Shown here: positions 22,201 to 33,022 of the stretch, piece after piece | Layout of the letters: each line of letters opens with the position of its first letter | Numbering within the stretch: position 1 is the stretch's first letter | Assembly (NCBI GenBank): GCA_030533445.1 | Contig: CM060064.1 | Coordinates: forward strand, 7,547,879 to 7,611,878 | Direction: 5' to 3' | Length of the DNA stretch: 64,000 nucleotides | Source of the DNA: Cyprinodon diabolis | Taxonomy: Eukaryota > Chordata > Actinopteri > Cyprinodontiformes > Cyprinodontidae | Program-made: the position numbers and the translations under genes | The notes under the pieces: model-generated | The model's database searches: none | What the model saw: only the letters and a program-made list of their open reading frames with translations | What the model was told of the DNA's origin: nothing

Positions 22201-25200
22201 AGCTGTCAGCTGGCCTGATTAGATTACTACATTAGTTGACTATTGTCTCAATAATTGATTAATCACGATTTATTCAATTTATTGTTTCAGCCCTACTCAA
22301 AATCACATTTAATATGATTCTCACGTCATAAAAACATGAAAAAATGTATATAATGACTTTTTATTTATAGTTAAAAATAAAGTCGCAAAATTATATGTAA
22401 CTTTAGATGGTAGCCAATCTGCCTTATCTATATTATTTTAGTACATGATTGAAATAAAAAAAAAATATTATTTTTGCTTCACAGACTGAAACATTAAGGA
22501 CAGCTGTTCTACTTCATAGTCAGTACAGTTAAAATGAATGATCAGCTACTCGCCGATACCTATGCCACTATTTTAGCGCTGGATCAGGGCCCTGTCTAAT
22601 ACTGGTATCGCTGCAACACTAATTGTTGATATAAATATAAGCTTTGTATGTAATCAGTTTGAATCTAGGCTTTATGTTCAATTCACTGTTTTGCTGAATC
22701 TGATCCAGTAAATTCTATGACATTCACTTTTTCATTTAGCATTTTATTCAAGTGTTTTTTTTTAGTAGTAAATTAGTCTTTCCTTCATTTTGAGAGAGTT
22801 GATCATGAAAAGTCCTCAGATGTGATGTAAACGAAGGTGTGGGAATGGAAACACTGCATGTGCTTTAATAAGAAAGAGGTTTGTGGTTAAACAAAGCTTT
22901 CTTTAGGGGAAGGTGGACTAGTGGTTAGAGCATTGTGCTTGGATCCCAGAGGTTCTTAGTTCGAACCGCACTGGGTTCCTGAGCAAAACACCCTCAACCC
23001 CACCCTGCTCCCCGGGTGCCACACAATGGGAGCCCACTGCTCCCAAAGGGGACGGGTTAAATGCAGAGTGAATTTCGTTGCTCTGTACTTGTAAAAGTTT
23101 AATGACAATAAAGTTTAACTCTGTTCTATTCTATTATTTCCTGGTAGATTTACTGTGAGAGACTTTCAGTACAATGAAGAGGAGATGAAGGCTGACAAGG
23201 AGGAGATGACGAGGCTCTCCACAGATAAGAAGAAGCAGTTTGTAAGTGAAGTCAATGCTGCTCCTGTTGATCAATTGATTCCTCTTAGATTGCTTTGTTC
23301 TTTAAATCAGAGGGAAATTAACCTGGCTGTGTTTATACCACAATCCATTCCTCATGATTGGTCATGTTATAATCCAAAAACTACTCTTTGCAACAATTCC
23401 AGCTTCCGTTTTTAATTCATACCATACATTCTCTGATAATAAACATTTTTCAGTTTTTCTTTCAGGCTAGTGCTTCTGATTCAGGTCCAATGTCAATGTG
23501 TCTACCTCTGACTGCTGTATTGCTGCCATAATGTTCAGTCTGGAAACCAGAAATATTTGCTTCTAACAGAAAACAACCTCTTCCAACCTGAAGCTGTTTA
23601 GCTATTATCAGTGAGACTCTATAAGTTAACATTAGGCTCAGGTGCAGAGAGATAAGCTGGAGCCTTTAATGGCTGGTTATCCTCCCGCAGCAGTGTGTCA
23701 CATTGAGCTTGTTGCAAATATTTTTGATTTATGCCCAATATTGAAGCGTGGTCTGCGCTATGTTATTCCACGCCACAACGTAAGAGGGGCAATCAGGAAC
23801 TAGCTGTGGGTCTAGAGGCGGTGAGGAAGTGGGGGCAAGTTTGTGCGACAACGGAGGGACATGAGGGTGAAAAAGAGCGGGGATCCAGGTGGAAAAAAGG
23901 TCCCAGCGTTCTCGCACACCTCGCTCTTCCATCTGGTCAATCTTCACGAGTCGTTTTCCACAATGGCGGTCATACAAACAAAACAAGCCGGTAAGGTACC
24001 AAACAGGAAATACACATAGTGTAGAGCAGATGTAGATTTGACCAGTCAGAGGCCTCCTGTCTGCGGTCATCTATAATTTTGGAGAGGTGCAGAAGACTGT
24101 CTGTGGAAGGAGGGGGGGGGGGCATATCTGCGTTCACTGAGACACACACGCAGATGACCTGGTTTCTGATTACAAACCAGCCTTCAGGTGCATTTGAAAG
24201 TTTTCTTAGAATGATGAAAAAAATTACTTGGATTGAGTTTTAAGTCGGCTGTCACAAATAAAGCTGAGAGTAAAGAATGTCTGTAACAGAAACTCCTCCG
24301 TTCTCTGCAGGGTCCCCTGGTCCGATGGTTAAAGGTGAACTTCAGCGAAGCCTTCATCGCCTGGATTCACATCAAAGCACTGAGGGTCTTTGTGGAATCC
24401 GTTCTGAGGTATCGAGTTGACTGCCTGGTTTTCCGTGCGCTCTCCATAGACGCCGCGGTGCTGAAGCCGTTTGCCGTGTCGCTCCCTTTGCAGATATGGG
24501 CTGCCGGTGAACTTTCAGGCCATGCTTCTGCAGCCTAACAAGAAGACCATGAAGAAGCTGCGGGAGGTGCTCAATGACCTGTACAAACATCTAGACAGCA
24601 GTGCAGCGGCTATCATTGACGTGAGTGCTTCAATAAGATGAGCTTTTTTTATTAAAGCAAGACTAAAAATACTTGGATTTCAATAAGGCAACATGGACAG
24701 TTTTCTAGAGATTTAGCATCTCTGCTGCTAGAATGTCTGCTGCATATATAGCAGATGTAGGATCAGTGTTATTTGAGGCTTATTGGTGGTTCATTGGTAG
24801 AGATCTCGCCTGCCACCCTGGAAAAGAACCAGTTGTGATGTTACAAAAATTATCTGTGAAGGATAACTACTTAAAACCAAAACAAATTACTTAATCATGG
24901 TCTTCAGTGTATGAGGCTAAGTGAAAGTAAAAGAAAAAGCAGTCAGAACTCTGATGCTACGTTCAGACCGCAAGCAGCAGGAGCAGCTAAAAGGCGCATG
25001 CTGCTTCATTTTTGATGCTTGTAGAAGTTTATTTCTGATACAAGGTTGAAGCGTCTTTGCTGCTCTGGCTGCACGGTGAAAAAGTGGGTCTGATGCGCGT
25101 TGGGCGGAGCTACCCTATCCTTTCTTTGCCTGTAACAATGGCTACTGTTGAATGGGATTCCAACTAGTGACAGAGCAAAGTGTCCTCCTTTTCAGAAAAC

Positions 25201-27762
25201 CAAATCTGGTCACCAAAGGTGTGAACGTAGCATAACAGTGGCTAGCTTCCAGCCTTGGCGTCCTGCACGAGCATTGGGGGGTCGATTCGTTCATGTGTCA
25301 GGGTACGCACACAGGGGGGAGGGACAAGCAGATGACCATGATTGACTTGTCAGGAACCAATAGTGGACCACCGTCTTTTGTGATTGGTTGGGGTTGTATA
25401 TTGATTTCTCACTGTAGCGGGGACCATTTATTTTATTTTCACTTCCAGACCTTCTATTTCACTGCTTTCTAAGGGGCTGTTTGGAGATCTTTAAGCCACA
25501 TAGTAAAAAATGCGTCAGAAAAGATCTCCTAATGCACCTTTAAAGAATGTAAGAATGTGCCAAAGGAAGGGGAACCTCTGAAACCTGCAGAACAGCGGCC
25601 ATCGAGGACCGATTTTGAACAGGCCCGGTGTAAATAATCGCAGACTGGACTCTGGCTCAGTTCATGTTTCTGCTCTAGCATCATGTCTCCCCTTTGGCAT
25701 TGCTAATCTTGCTAATAGCAATAAGCCTCCTATTAAGAATGAGCAGCAACTCCCTCTAGTTGATGATAGCAGCATTACAACACTGACGGATTATTTCTAA
25801 GGCGACATCATCAATTCATTGGATGAATCAAATGTTACTATAATAAACTAATAATAATTATCAGTTTATAAGATCCAGCAAAATTGTAGATAGAAAAGCT
25901 CCAACATACTGATTCACAGATACTGGAGTTAAACGAGACGATTATATTTCCACATGACAAAAAGAAAAGGAAAAAAGATGATCAATATTTGTCTAGAGGC
26001 TAGATAACTGGATATATGCAGACATTATTGCAAACATTCAAACTGTGCATAGTGCTGGGATATGATGTATGATATGGTACTGCTGCAAGTACATAAAAAA
26101 AAAACACAAAAAAATAAATGGTAAAAAATAAAAACCTACAAAAAATGTTTATTTTTCTCTTTATAGTACAACTCTATTTTCTGATTAATTCAAAAAGGCT
26201 ATCATGATGACACTGGGTTTTTTTTGGGGGGGTTTTCTAAAAATAAGTACAGTCATTTGTTCTGGAAGCTTATTTCTGGAATGCTGCTTTGTCCTTGTAT
26301 CAATTCACAGGAGAATAATCCAATCAGTATCTTCATTCCTGATCTGCTGGGATGGACAAACATATTTTACCTTTGATAAAAAAACATCCAGTTGTGGTTT
26401 TCTGCTCTGTTTTTTTCTCATCTGTGGCTTTTTAATCTATAACACAAACCTGGACCTAAAACATTGATCAGTACCAAATATTGGTCTCCAAGCAACATTT
26501 TTTTATTTTTTATTTACCCCTGTAGAGACTGTAGACATTGAGGTATGACTCTAATATTGCTGGTCGTGTGTTATTTCGGTCTAATCTTTGGTATCCCCCG
26601 TAGTTTTTAGATCTTTAAAAACCCTTCACAGTTTTCATCCTCTGTAAACACAGATGAATCACTTGGCTTTTGCAGTTAATGTTTTGACCAAACTATTTAA
26701 AGACAAACTGTTAAACCTCTTAAAAAAATGGATGAATTACCTTCTATCAATGTTTCAAGGTTTTATTTAGAAGAGGAATCATGAACTCTGACTTAAATCT
26801 TAGATGATGAGTGCTGAATTTTTTTAAGTCTCCATCTTAATTTTACTGTTTTATACAGTTTTTTTTTTTTTTTTTTGACTGCAAAGATAACCACATTTTT
26901 TAAATGTTATTTTAAAATATGAAATCTGATGTTAGGGTTTTTGGAAAATTTCTTTTCTTATGCTAATCAAGTAATGGATGCTAAAGTTAATGATTGTTGT
27001 TGCAGTTTGAGTCTGTTTTCACTGCAACTGTGAAACACGGGCTCCCCCCTGTGGCAACAGCAGGTCACTGCAAGATAGAGGAAAACAAAAAATTGATTAA
27101 AAAAAAAGGAAAACATAACATTAAAGGAATAGTACACCCAAAACATGATTAGCCTTCATTTTCTACTCACCCCCATGCTGAACAACACTCTGGAGTACTT
27201 TTTTGATATCTCAAATGCATCTGGAGATCTGGGAGGCTTCTTGCTGTCTGACGACATTCAAATAATGGAGGTCTATGGTGCCCGAGGCAGAAAGGTCCAT
27301 AAAAGTCCACAAAAAACGTGTCAATATTCCTCCATACTGCTCGTCCAATGTATTCCAAGTGTCCTGAGTGGGTAGCGTCCATAATTTACTCGAAACGAAG
27401 TCATTTAGAATGTTTTTAGAGCATAAATAGTAGTGTATAGGATTTCCTAAACCAGATGAAAGTGCGCATCAAACAAGAGACCCTTATTTCTTAGTGCCAA
27501 CAAGTACAACTCTGAATGAAATAACAAATAACAAACTGAAGTTATCACTCTTAAAAAAAAGATAACAAAAAAAGGCATTCCAACCCTCCAACCCTGACAT
27601 AAAATAAAAATAAACAAGAAACCATGTGCGTTTCATACATGATTATAATGATCCCACAATATTTTAAACTTGAGAAAAAAAAACACAATCTAATGTTACT
27701 ATGAATCTAACAAAAAATGTAGTAGAAAGTAAATGTAACTGCTTTTGTTTAACAAAAAGGAA

Positions 27763-27817
<55 letters not shown>

Positions 27818-28919
27818 ATCGCTTGTACACTTTTTCTGACCACAGTTTTTCCTTCCCTTTGCCTCTCTATTAATGTGTTTGGACACAGAGCTCTGAGAAC
27901 AGCCAGCCTCTTCAGCAATAACCTTTTGTGTCTTTCCCTCCTTGTGCAATGTGTCGATGGTCGCCTTTTGGACAGCTTTCAAATCTGAAGTCTTCCCCAT
28001 GTTTGTGTAGGCTTCAGAACTGGACTGAGAGACCATTTAAAGCCCTTTGCAGGTGTTTTGAGTTAATCAGCTGATTAGTTTGTGGCACCAGGTGTCTTCA
28101 AAATTTAACCCTTACACAATATGCTAATTTTGTGACACACGGAATTTTGGATTTTCATTTGTTGCCACTTCAAATCATCCAAATTAAATGAAATAAACAT
28201 TTGAATGGATCAGTCTGTGTGCAATGAATAAATATAATGTACAAGTTACACCTTTTGAATGCAATTACTGAAATAAATCAAGTTTTTCAAAATATTCTAA
28301 TTTACTGGCTTTTACCTGTATATGTATATGTGTATATCTGTGTATATGTAACTGCAGCTAGATTGATTCATATTGTAAACATTGGGAGCATACAGTAGTC
28401 CTTTTCATTCAGCTGAACAGCAGTGTGCAGCAACAGGTGGGGGATAAAGAGCTTTGTATTTTGAGATGGTTTAAACAATCAAATCTGATCCCTCCTCCAC
28501 TTTCTGTAGCATTAAACTGCTGTAGAATGCAGAATTTTATTAGCTTGGAAGTCCAACTTTAAAAAAAATAAAAGCCCCATATATCTAGAACCGATGCACA
28601 TCTGCATTTGAATTGGATTTCAGACATTTTGGTAAACTAGTACGGCTTTTAAAAAGTAGCTTGTTGCTCTGCCACATTTATTTTAAACAATGTTGTAATA
28701 CTTATCTGATCTTTATGCTGTTATCTATGATTATTTTAAGTAAGGTATGTTTAATGCTCTAAAATAACCCGGACCTCTTCCACCATGTTGGTTTTAACCT
28801 GTTGTTTTCCTTGGTTCCAGTCTGCAATGGACATCCCAGGCCTGAACCTGAGCCAGCAGGAGTACTATCCCTACGTCTACTACAAGATCGACTGCAACCT
28901 GTTAGATTTTAAAGTTTAA
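16123..28919 (+). CDS. atp6v1c1: V-type proton ATPase subunit C 1, complete spliced CDS
   Basis: Subunit C of the peripheral V1 sector of the vacuolar proton pump. In the known family it lies at the V1-V0 interface on acidic organelles and plasma membrane, binds the EG stators and actin, and is released on reversible disassembly. Twelve coding exons join in frame: 16123-16254, 17557-17624, 19404-19489, 20782-20876, 21058-21149, 21597-21695, 21788-21856, 21940-22032, 23148-23241, 24311-24408, 24494-24620, 28821-28919. They total 1152 bases, or 383 residues plus stop, against 382 for the human protein. The protein starts [14 protein letters not shown] and ends [12 protein letters not shown], as in vertebrate C1; there is no insertion of the kind seen in C2. 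All junctions are GT-AG. The exon 1 donor (GTTAGA) is weaker than the rest. No frameshift or stop was seen. Which teleost duplicate (a or b) it is cannot be decided here. Confidence 0.96.
16328..17169. mobile_element. hAT-type non-autonomous element in atp6v1c1 intron
   Basis: Starts CAGGGGTAACC and ends GGTCCGCTAATCCATGACCTCTG; the ends pair as short imperfect inverted repeats (CAGGGGT / CAGAGGT). Flanked by ACATAGAG (16320-16327) and ACATAGAA (17170-17177), an 8-base duplication with one mismatch, as hAT transposases make. Contains a CAG-type run near 16971-16986. No transposase. Lies between coding exons 1 and 2. Confidence 0.75.
17557..17624 (+). CDS. atp6v1c1: atp6v1c1 coding exon 2
   Basis: Codes [20 protein letters not shown] and VE, plus two bases of the next codon. 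Acceptor ACAG|GTCGGA, donor AAAG|GTAAAC. Confidence 0.95.
17813..18415. repeat. Long imperfect inverted repeat (foldback element)
   Basis: The left arm (about 17819-18010) and right arm (about 18240-18410) are reverse complements with many mismatches. Paired landmarks are TTATACCGAGG / TATATACCGAAGAG, GTGTGACACTTCCGGTGGC / GCCGCCAGAAGTGTCACAAC, and GTTTACTTACACCGTTT / GTTTACTGATACCGTTT in reversed order. The central 200 bases are AT-rich. It sits in the intron between coding exons 2 and 3 of atp6v1c1. Confidence 0.65.
19404..19489 (+). CDS. atp6v1c1: atp6v1c1 coding exon 3
   Basis: Completes a serine codon, then codes [20 protein letters not shown] and QENLLANG, and ends with one base of a valine codon. 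Acceptor CGCAG|TG, donor GGAG|GTACGG. Confidence 0.95.
19880..20032. repeat. Family E foldback repeat, both arms
   Basis: CCACTGGACTTGGTTTCCCA at 19890 pairs with TCGGAAACAAAGTCCAGTGG near 20000, and TTCGCTTCCCATCCAGGAAG with GCTTCCTGGATGTGAAAC. The result is a hairpin of about 150 bases in an atp6v1c1 intron. Confidence 0.7.
20782..20876 (+). CDS. atp6v1c1: atp6v1c1 coding exon 4
   Basis: Codes [20 protein letters not shown] followed by [12 protein letters not shown]. Ends in phase 0 at AAAG|GTAGGT. This is one of the most conserved parts of the subunit. Confidence 0.96.
21058..21149 (+). CDS. atp6v1c1: atp6v1c1 coding exon 5
   Basis: Codes [20 protein letters not shown] and [10 protein letters not shown] plus two bases. 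Only the donor GT|GTGAGT at 21150 keeps the frame into the next exon. The intron before it is 181 bases. Confidence 0.95.
21195..21500. repeat. Family E foldback repeat
   Basis: Starts with CCACTGGAACATGTTTCCAA and GTTTCGCTTCCCTTCCAGGA, and returns with GCTTCCTGGATGGGAAGC and CCAGTGGATTG. It holds a 200-base insert with AACTCAACGCTATTCCTGAC, also seen at 11885 and 31460. In the intron after coding exon 5. Confidence 0.65.
21597..21695 (+). CDS. atp6v1c1: atp6v1c1 coding exon 6
   Basis: Codes [20 protein letters not shown] then [12 protein letters not shown]. It ends with two bases of a lysine codon at CCCAA|GTGAGT. Acceptor ACTAG|GGGG. Confidence 0.95.
21788..21856 (+). CDS. atp6v1c1: atp6v1c1 coding exon 7
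   Basis: Codes [20 protein letters not shown] and SS after completing the split lysine codon. Flanked by short introns of 92 and 83 bases. Donor TCAAA|GTAAGC. Confidence 0.94.
21940..22032 (+). CDS. atp6v1c1: atp6v1c1 coding exon 8
   Basis: Codes [20 protein letters not shown] then [10 protein letters not shown], with a split asparagine codon at the start and a split lysine codon at the end. Donor ACAA|GTAAGA. The loop [11 protein letters not shown] is the most divergent part compared with mammalian C1. Confidence 0.94.
22905..23135 (+). repeat. tRNA-derived SINE, family B
   Basis: A-box-like GTGGACTAGTGGTTAGAGC and B-box GTTCGAACC, then a body with CAAAACACCCTCAACCCCAC and CCCACTGCTCCCAAAGGGG, ending in an AATAAAG region and a (TTCTA)n tail. 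An inverted relative lies at 40900-41098. It sits 13 bases before coding exon 9 of atp6v1c1. Confidence 0.75.
23148..23241 (+). CDS. atp6v1c1: atp6v1c1 coding exon 9
   Basis: Codes [20 protein letters not shown] then [11 protein letters not shown], ending in phase 0 at TTT|GTAAGT. A tRNA-derived SINE lies just upstream in the preceding intron. Confidence 0.95.
24311..24408 (+). CDS. atp6v1c1: atp6v1c1 coding exon 10
   Basis: Codes [20 protein letters not shown] then [12 protein letters not shown] plus two bases of an arginine codon. Donor TGAG|GTATCG. Highly conserved C-terminal region of the subunit. Confidence 0.96.
24494..24620 (+). CDS. atp6v1c1: atp6v1c1 coding exon 11
   Basis: Codes [20 protein letters not shown] then [20 protein letters not shown] and ID. 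The intron before it is only 85 bases; the one after is 4.2 kb. Donor GAC|GTGAGT. Confidence 0.96.
24954..25233. repeat. Short inverted-repeat element (MITE)
   Basis: Left end GATGCTACGTTCAGACC and right end GGTGTGAACGTAGCAT are inverted repeats of about 14 bases. A related right end (GGTGTGAACGTAGCTTA) is at 51412-51428. No ORF. Lies in the last intron of atp6v1c1. Confidence 0.6.
25240..27110. other. Last atp6v1c1 intron, middle part
   Basis: Non-coding and AT-rich, with poly-A and poly-T runs (26861-26876). No exon candidate or bounded repeat was detected. Confidence 0.5.
27118..27400 (+). repeat. Dispersed repeat starting GGAATAGTACACCC
   Basis: AAAGGAATAGTACACCCAAAA followed by CTACTCACCCCCATG is a start shared by many fish DNA-transposon-derived repeats. 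The far end is not clear here. Confidence 0.45.
27765..27813. repeat. (TA)n microsatellite
   Basis: About 24 uninterrupted TA units. It abuts, and probably formed at, the broken end of the truncated Tc1 element. Confidence 0.95.
27812..28318 (-). mobile_element. Truncated Tc1-like transposon
   Basis: On the minus strand the terminus CAGGTAAAAGCCAGTAAATT (28318 downward) is followed by a leader rich in AATAAA-type runs, then a transposase start at 28000: [20 protein letters not shown] and so on for about 63 residues, up to CTSDRD at 27812. This is the N-terminal helix-turn-helix only. The catalytic domain and other end are gone, replaced by a (TA)n run. Confidence 0.75.
28821..28919 (+). CDS. 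atp6v1c1: atp6v1c1 terminal coding exon 12
   Basis: Codes [20 protein letters not shown] then [12 protein letters not shown] and the stop TAA (28917-28919). The protein ends one residue later than human C1, which ends at the lysine. Confidence 0.96.
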   Translation, partial: SAMDIPGLNLSQQEYYPYVYYKIDCNLLDFKV

Positions 28920-29540
28920 ACTGTTGCCCTGTTGTTGTCCTCATGCTGAGTGTTTATTAAGTTATATTTTTCCTCGTTCCACCCTTCCCCTCCTCTATCA
29001 CTGCCCCTTCTTTCCTGGTCAGCTTCTGCAATGACTGTGCTGCATGATCATTCCCTGTGGTTAAAAAGATTCATCAAAAAAAAAAAGAAAATGCTACCAC
29101 TTTTAAAACCAAGAGATGAGAATGGACTTTTTTTATATATATATATATATATTGTTCTGTTTAAAGTTTTTTTTTCCAACACAAGTGATTTAGTTTTTTT
29201 TCTGATGTGAAGTAAATGAGGGAATCATACTGGCGAGTTATACATTTACTGTCATTCCACACGTGCTGGTGTGTATTTATAGCTGCAACTGTGTCGGTGT
29301 TCAGAGATTTTTGTTTACATATGGGTAGTTTCATCATTGTACCCATGACAACCACACCCGGTACGCATTGCGGAGTCTGTGGGCGACCCCCGCAGATGAC
29401 GTGAAGTCAAGTTATTAACTGAGCGTGTGTTGTTTCTTGTGTGTATCTGCTGTCAAAAAGAGATCTATAGCCGAGTATTGTGAAATGATGAAATAAATGA
29501 TTCTATGTAATTAAAACCAAGGATTTATGTGTAAATAAAA
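28920..29540 (+). other. atp6v1c1: 3' untranslated region of atp6v1c1
   Basis: Follows the stop codon directly. Two AATAAA hexamers lie at 29492-29497 and 29534-29539, giving a 3' UTR of roughly 600 bases. It holds a short (TA)n run near 29135-29151. The exact cleavage site is not visible. Confidence 0.6.
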
Positions 29541-29689
29541 CAGCTCAGGCCTGTATACTGGACTGTGATTTACTGAGTACTGTCTTAAACAATATTAGAA
29601 TGGGGGGGGGGGATCCGCCTCTTTTTATTTCTCTATAAAGCTGTGTGATGACTCATGTCCACAGCCGTGGGCTGCCTCATGTTTTGATT

Positions 29690-30060
29690 CAATTCAGTTT
29701 ATTTCTATAGCGCCAATTTACAACACGTCTTTTCAAGGCCCTTTACAGTTCAGCAGATCATCCAGTCAAATTGATTAAAAGCTTTAAAGAAAACCAGTTG
29801 ATTGCATTGACTCGAAGGCGATCCCTCACACTAAGCATGCTTGTAGCGACAGTGGAGAGACAAAACTCCTTTTAACCAGGAAGAAACCTCCAGCAGAACA
29901 GGACGCAGTGGGAGCAGCCATCTGCTGAGGCCGACTGGGGTTCAAGGAGACAGAAGCAGAGACACAAAAAGCAGCTGTAAAAGGCGGCTCGGTCCAGGAA
30001 ACACACAGCCAGGCAGACGAGCACCGAGCCAGCTTCCATGTCAGAGGATGAAGAGAGCAC
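29690..30060 (+). repeat. Dispersed repeat, family D
   Basis: TTCAATTCAGTTTATTTCTA, TAGCGCCAATTTACAACACG, AAGGCCCTTTACAGTTCAGC and CTAAGCATGC recur in inverted order at 42455-42640. Its CAATTC-rich end is the usual tail of this family. Confidence 0.6.
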
Positions 30061-30589
30061 ATCCAGCCCGTACCAGTCAGAGAAACAGGACTACACTGAA
30101 AAACAGGCAGATCTCCAACATCTATAAACAAAGGTGTTGGTGGCAGCAGCACAGCTGATATTTCTCTCCAGGATGGAGTCACAGCCAAACAGCAACAGGA
30201 ATAGTTTTTGATTTGAAACTATCATAAGTATTTCACTATCAAAAGCAGCTACAAACAGCAGAAGGTGCCGGAGAGGCACTTGCGTACTTTCATTGTGTTC
30301 TCAAAGTACTTTTTTAACTAAAGCTTACAGCATTCCCATCAAATTCTAGCCGTCTAAAAAAAGTAAAATTGGGACGATGGGATGAAATATTATTTCTATA
30401 AAAACTAATGGAACGTTTGCACCAGGGATGTCAAATGGGCGGCATTTTCTTAAATTAGCAATTGGCTCCATCTCCAAAACCTTTATGCTTTAATGGGAAG
30501 CTCCTTAATATGGACACACATGTTTAAGTTCAAGAAAACTATTTATTTCCTCATTTATTATGCAGGAATCAATCGTCATAGAGATTTTT

Positions 30590-30810
30590 TTTTATAATCA
30601 CATAGGAGCAGGTAGCTAATCATGGAGGCAGACAAACTAGTGACTGTAGAGATTGTCTTTATGCCTGAATACTGCAGCACATTAGGCCTATATAAAATCT
30701 ATATCCTACACAGACTAATAAAATGCTATTTATAAAATGATCTATGCATAGAAACCGCATCATCACTTGATAATAAAGGTGATGCAGATGTTGTGAAAGC
30801 AGTTACGGTG
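30590..30810. repeat. Diverged relative of the element at 32061-32588
   Basis: Shares CATAGGAGC.GGT, ATGGAGGCAGAC, ACAAACTAG, ACACAGACTAAT.AAATGCTA and AGGTGATGC.GA in the same order as 32190-32440. The ends are not visible. Confidence 0.55.
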
Positions 30811-30819
30811 TGTGAAAAA

Positions 30820-32040
30820 CTGATGGGCTAAGATTGGACCGGTCCCCCCGCAGCAGCGGAGAAAGGGCTTGCTTACAGGGGGGGTGAGCTGTCTGTGTGG
30901 AGTACAGTGGAGGGAGCAAGAAGAGTGAGAATTAGAGGAGACCGAGGAAGAGGAGGAGGAGGTGTAGGTGAAGATGTAGGAGGAAGAGGAGACCAGATAC
31001 GTCATCATATGGGAAAATGTTAGTTTCCATAGGGCTGCTTTGGTCCGCAACCAGATCACCAACTCTTCACTGCACTCAACCTTCCCCCATACTCTCCGTT
31101 CTTGAATCTGACTGAAGAATTCTTCTTTCTCTGGCGCTGGAAGGTCTATGTTCGTCATCCCCATCAACTCACAGCTTTTTTACAAGCACTGGAGGAGGCA
31201 TGTGGGGATATGGACCAGGCATCTTGTCAGGCCTGGATGTGACATTCTAGGAGATATAGAGGACATAGCATGTGATGTGGAGGAAGTCTTGTAGCAGGAG
31301 GCAACACAATGTCGGCTGATTTTTCTTATCAGTAATTTTGTGTTTTGACTTGGGGAAAAAAACAACAAAAAACACATTTGTTAGTTTTGATTTGTGTAAA
31401 GAAACACCAATACTTTAAGTTCTATTCAGTTCAATTAGCATGTTTTCTAAGCCAAGACAAGGCCTTAACTCAATGCTAATTCTGACCTTTGAATTGAAAC
31501 AAGCTTCCTTTTTAGAAATGCCTACAATTGTTGATTTTACATTTTTTTTAATATGCCTTTGAATGTATTGATTTTAATGATTGTCTTTTTACTCTGTTTT
31601 TAATGTTATGGTCTTTTAAACTTGTTTTAATTTTCCCTTTTTTTAAATGTAGCACTTTGAGATTTTAAGTCAAATGTAAAGTGTGTTACAAATAAAATTC
31701 ATTATTATTATTACTATGGGAAGTGAAATGTCTTCAAACTTGGAAGCAAAGTCCAGTAGATTGTTTTAAATTGTTTGAAATAATTGAAGTTGTGATCCCT
31801 GTATGTTTACAGAACTATGACTAAAGCACGACCTGAAACTGACATAGCCTACATGGTGCACAGAGAAAGCAAAAAGGCAGATGTGTTTTTTATTTATACA
31901 ATCACTGTCCAGTAGCCACATTCTGTATTTATTAATATAACAGCTTTTGTTAATATTTTGATACAAAACAAAGGTTTGAAGAGATTTATTAGCGTGTGTA
32001 AGGTTTTCTTATTTGTGTGTAGAGTTTTGCAAAAATACCC
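30820..32040. other. Intergenic stretch between atp6v1c1 and spire1
   Basis: Holds a GA/TC-rich stretch at 30890-31010, and a family E fragment plus LINE-like tail at 31450-31780 (AATAAAATTCATTATTATTA at 31690). No exon-like ORF. Confidence 0.5.
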
Positions 32041-32060
32041 AATAGTTACAAAAAATGTGC

Positions 32061-32588
32061 TTAAAGCTACAGTGTGTAATAATTACAGGGATATATAAAT
32101 GTAATATATTATACATAACTATGTTATTTATCATCATCTACGAGCTCAGCCTCTTAACTTTAATATTTGCTTTGCCTTAGAATTCGTTATTTATAATTAC
32201 ATAGGAGCGGGTCTCGCAGCCATGGAGGCAGACATCTTTGCGCTACGGCAGCGCAGAGCCAACAAACTAGCGATTGCGAGATCGCCCATTACGCTCGAAA
32301 GTAACTACGGAAAGTTGAGAGAGATGAATTGAGACGGTACTGAACACACAGACTAATGAAATACTATCTGTAAAATTATCTAGGTAAACAAACCTTATCA
32401 CTTGAGAAGGTAGGTGATGCGGACGTCGTGGAAGACATTTTGTCCCGTAACTGTTGGGGGGGGAGAAGTGGTGGTGGTGGTGGTGGTGGGGGCGGGGGGG
32501 GGGGGGGGGGGGGGGGGGGGTGTTCATGTTGCTGCGGTCTGCAGTCTGGACGTTAGATCTCGCTGAAAATTACACACTGTAGCTTTAA
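32061..32588. mobile_element. Inverted-repeat element bounded by TTAA
   Basis: The ends are exact inverted repeats of 20 bases (TTAAAGCTACAGTGTGTAAT on the left and its complement ending at 32588). If the TTAA is a target duplication it would fit a piggyBac-type mover; otherwise TTAA is part of the repeat. No transposase. Contains a (GGT)n and G-run block. It ends 230 bases before the spire1 promoter region. Confidence 0.7.
32468..32520. repeat. (GGT)n followed by a 27-base G run
   Basis: GGT repeats from 32468, then G from 32494 to 32520. Likely to form a G-quadruplex; also a place where assembly length is unreliable. Confidence 0.9.
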
Positions 32589-32819
32589 GCAATCAGAAAA
32601 AAAAAAACTGTATATGACTAGAGCTAACACTGGAGACAAGAAAGCCTGTCTGAGATTTTGGGAAGGATATTTGGAGCATAAAAAATAAAAATAAAGCCTG
32701 AAACCTGGGAGAAGTTTTACATTTACATCTATTTTTTGATTAAAGCCTTTTTCAGCATTTCTGTTTTACAAAACATGTTTTTTGGAAAAATAATGGAACA
32801 AAATTCACTCCATAGCTCA

Positions 32820-33022
32820 GACTCAGCCCAGACGCGCGCGTGCGTAGGCGCGCGCTGAGGTGAGGACGTAAATACGCCACCTACTGACGTCTGATGGCAA
32901 ACGGTTGGACGGGTGGGGAAACAAGCCCGGTGTTTGTATCCCTGCTGCCCAGTGAAGAAAGGAAGCACCGATGCCCCCAGAGCGCCTCCCTGCTGTCGGC
33001 CTGGACCTGAGAGAATGAAAGG
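32820..33022 (+). promoter_or_regulatory. spire1: Probable CpG-rich promoter and 5' UTR of spire1
   Basis: CpG-dense sequence (GCGCGCG-type runs at 32832-32860) in an AT-rich background, directly upstream of the spire1 start codon. No TATA box is evident. An in-frame TGA lies 15 bases before the ATG at 33023, so the reading frame cannot start further upstream in this exon. The transcription start is not visible. Confidence 0.5.

Noticed and set aside
22905..22990. Possible tRNA gene
   Set aside because: A and B boxes are there, but the cloverleaf stems do not pair well and a SINE body with a tail follows. It recurs at 40900 with the same body, so it is a SINE.
24061..24130. G run near 24110
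   Set aside because: A mononucleotide run only, with no structure beyond it.
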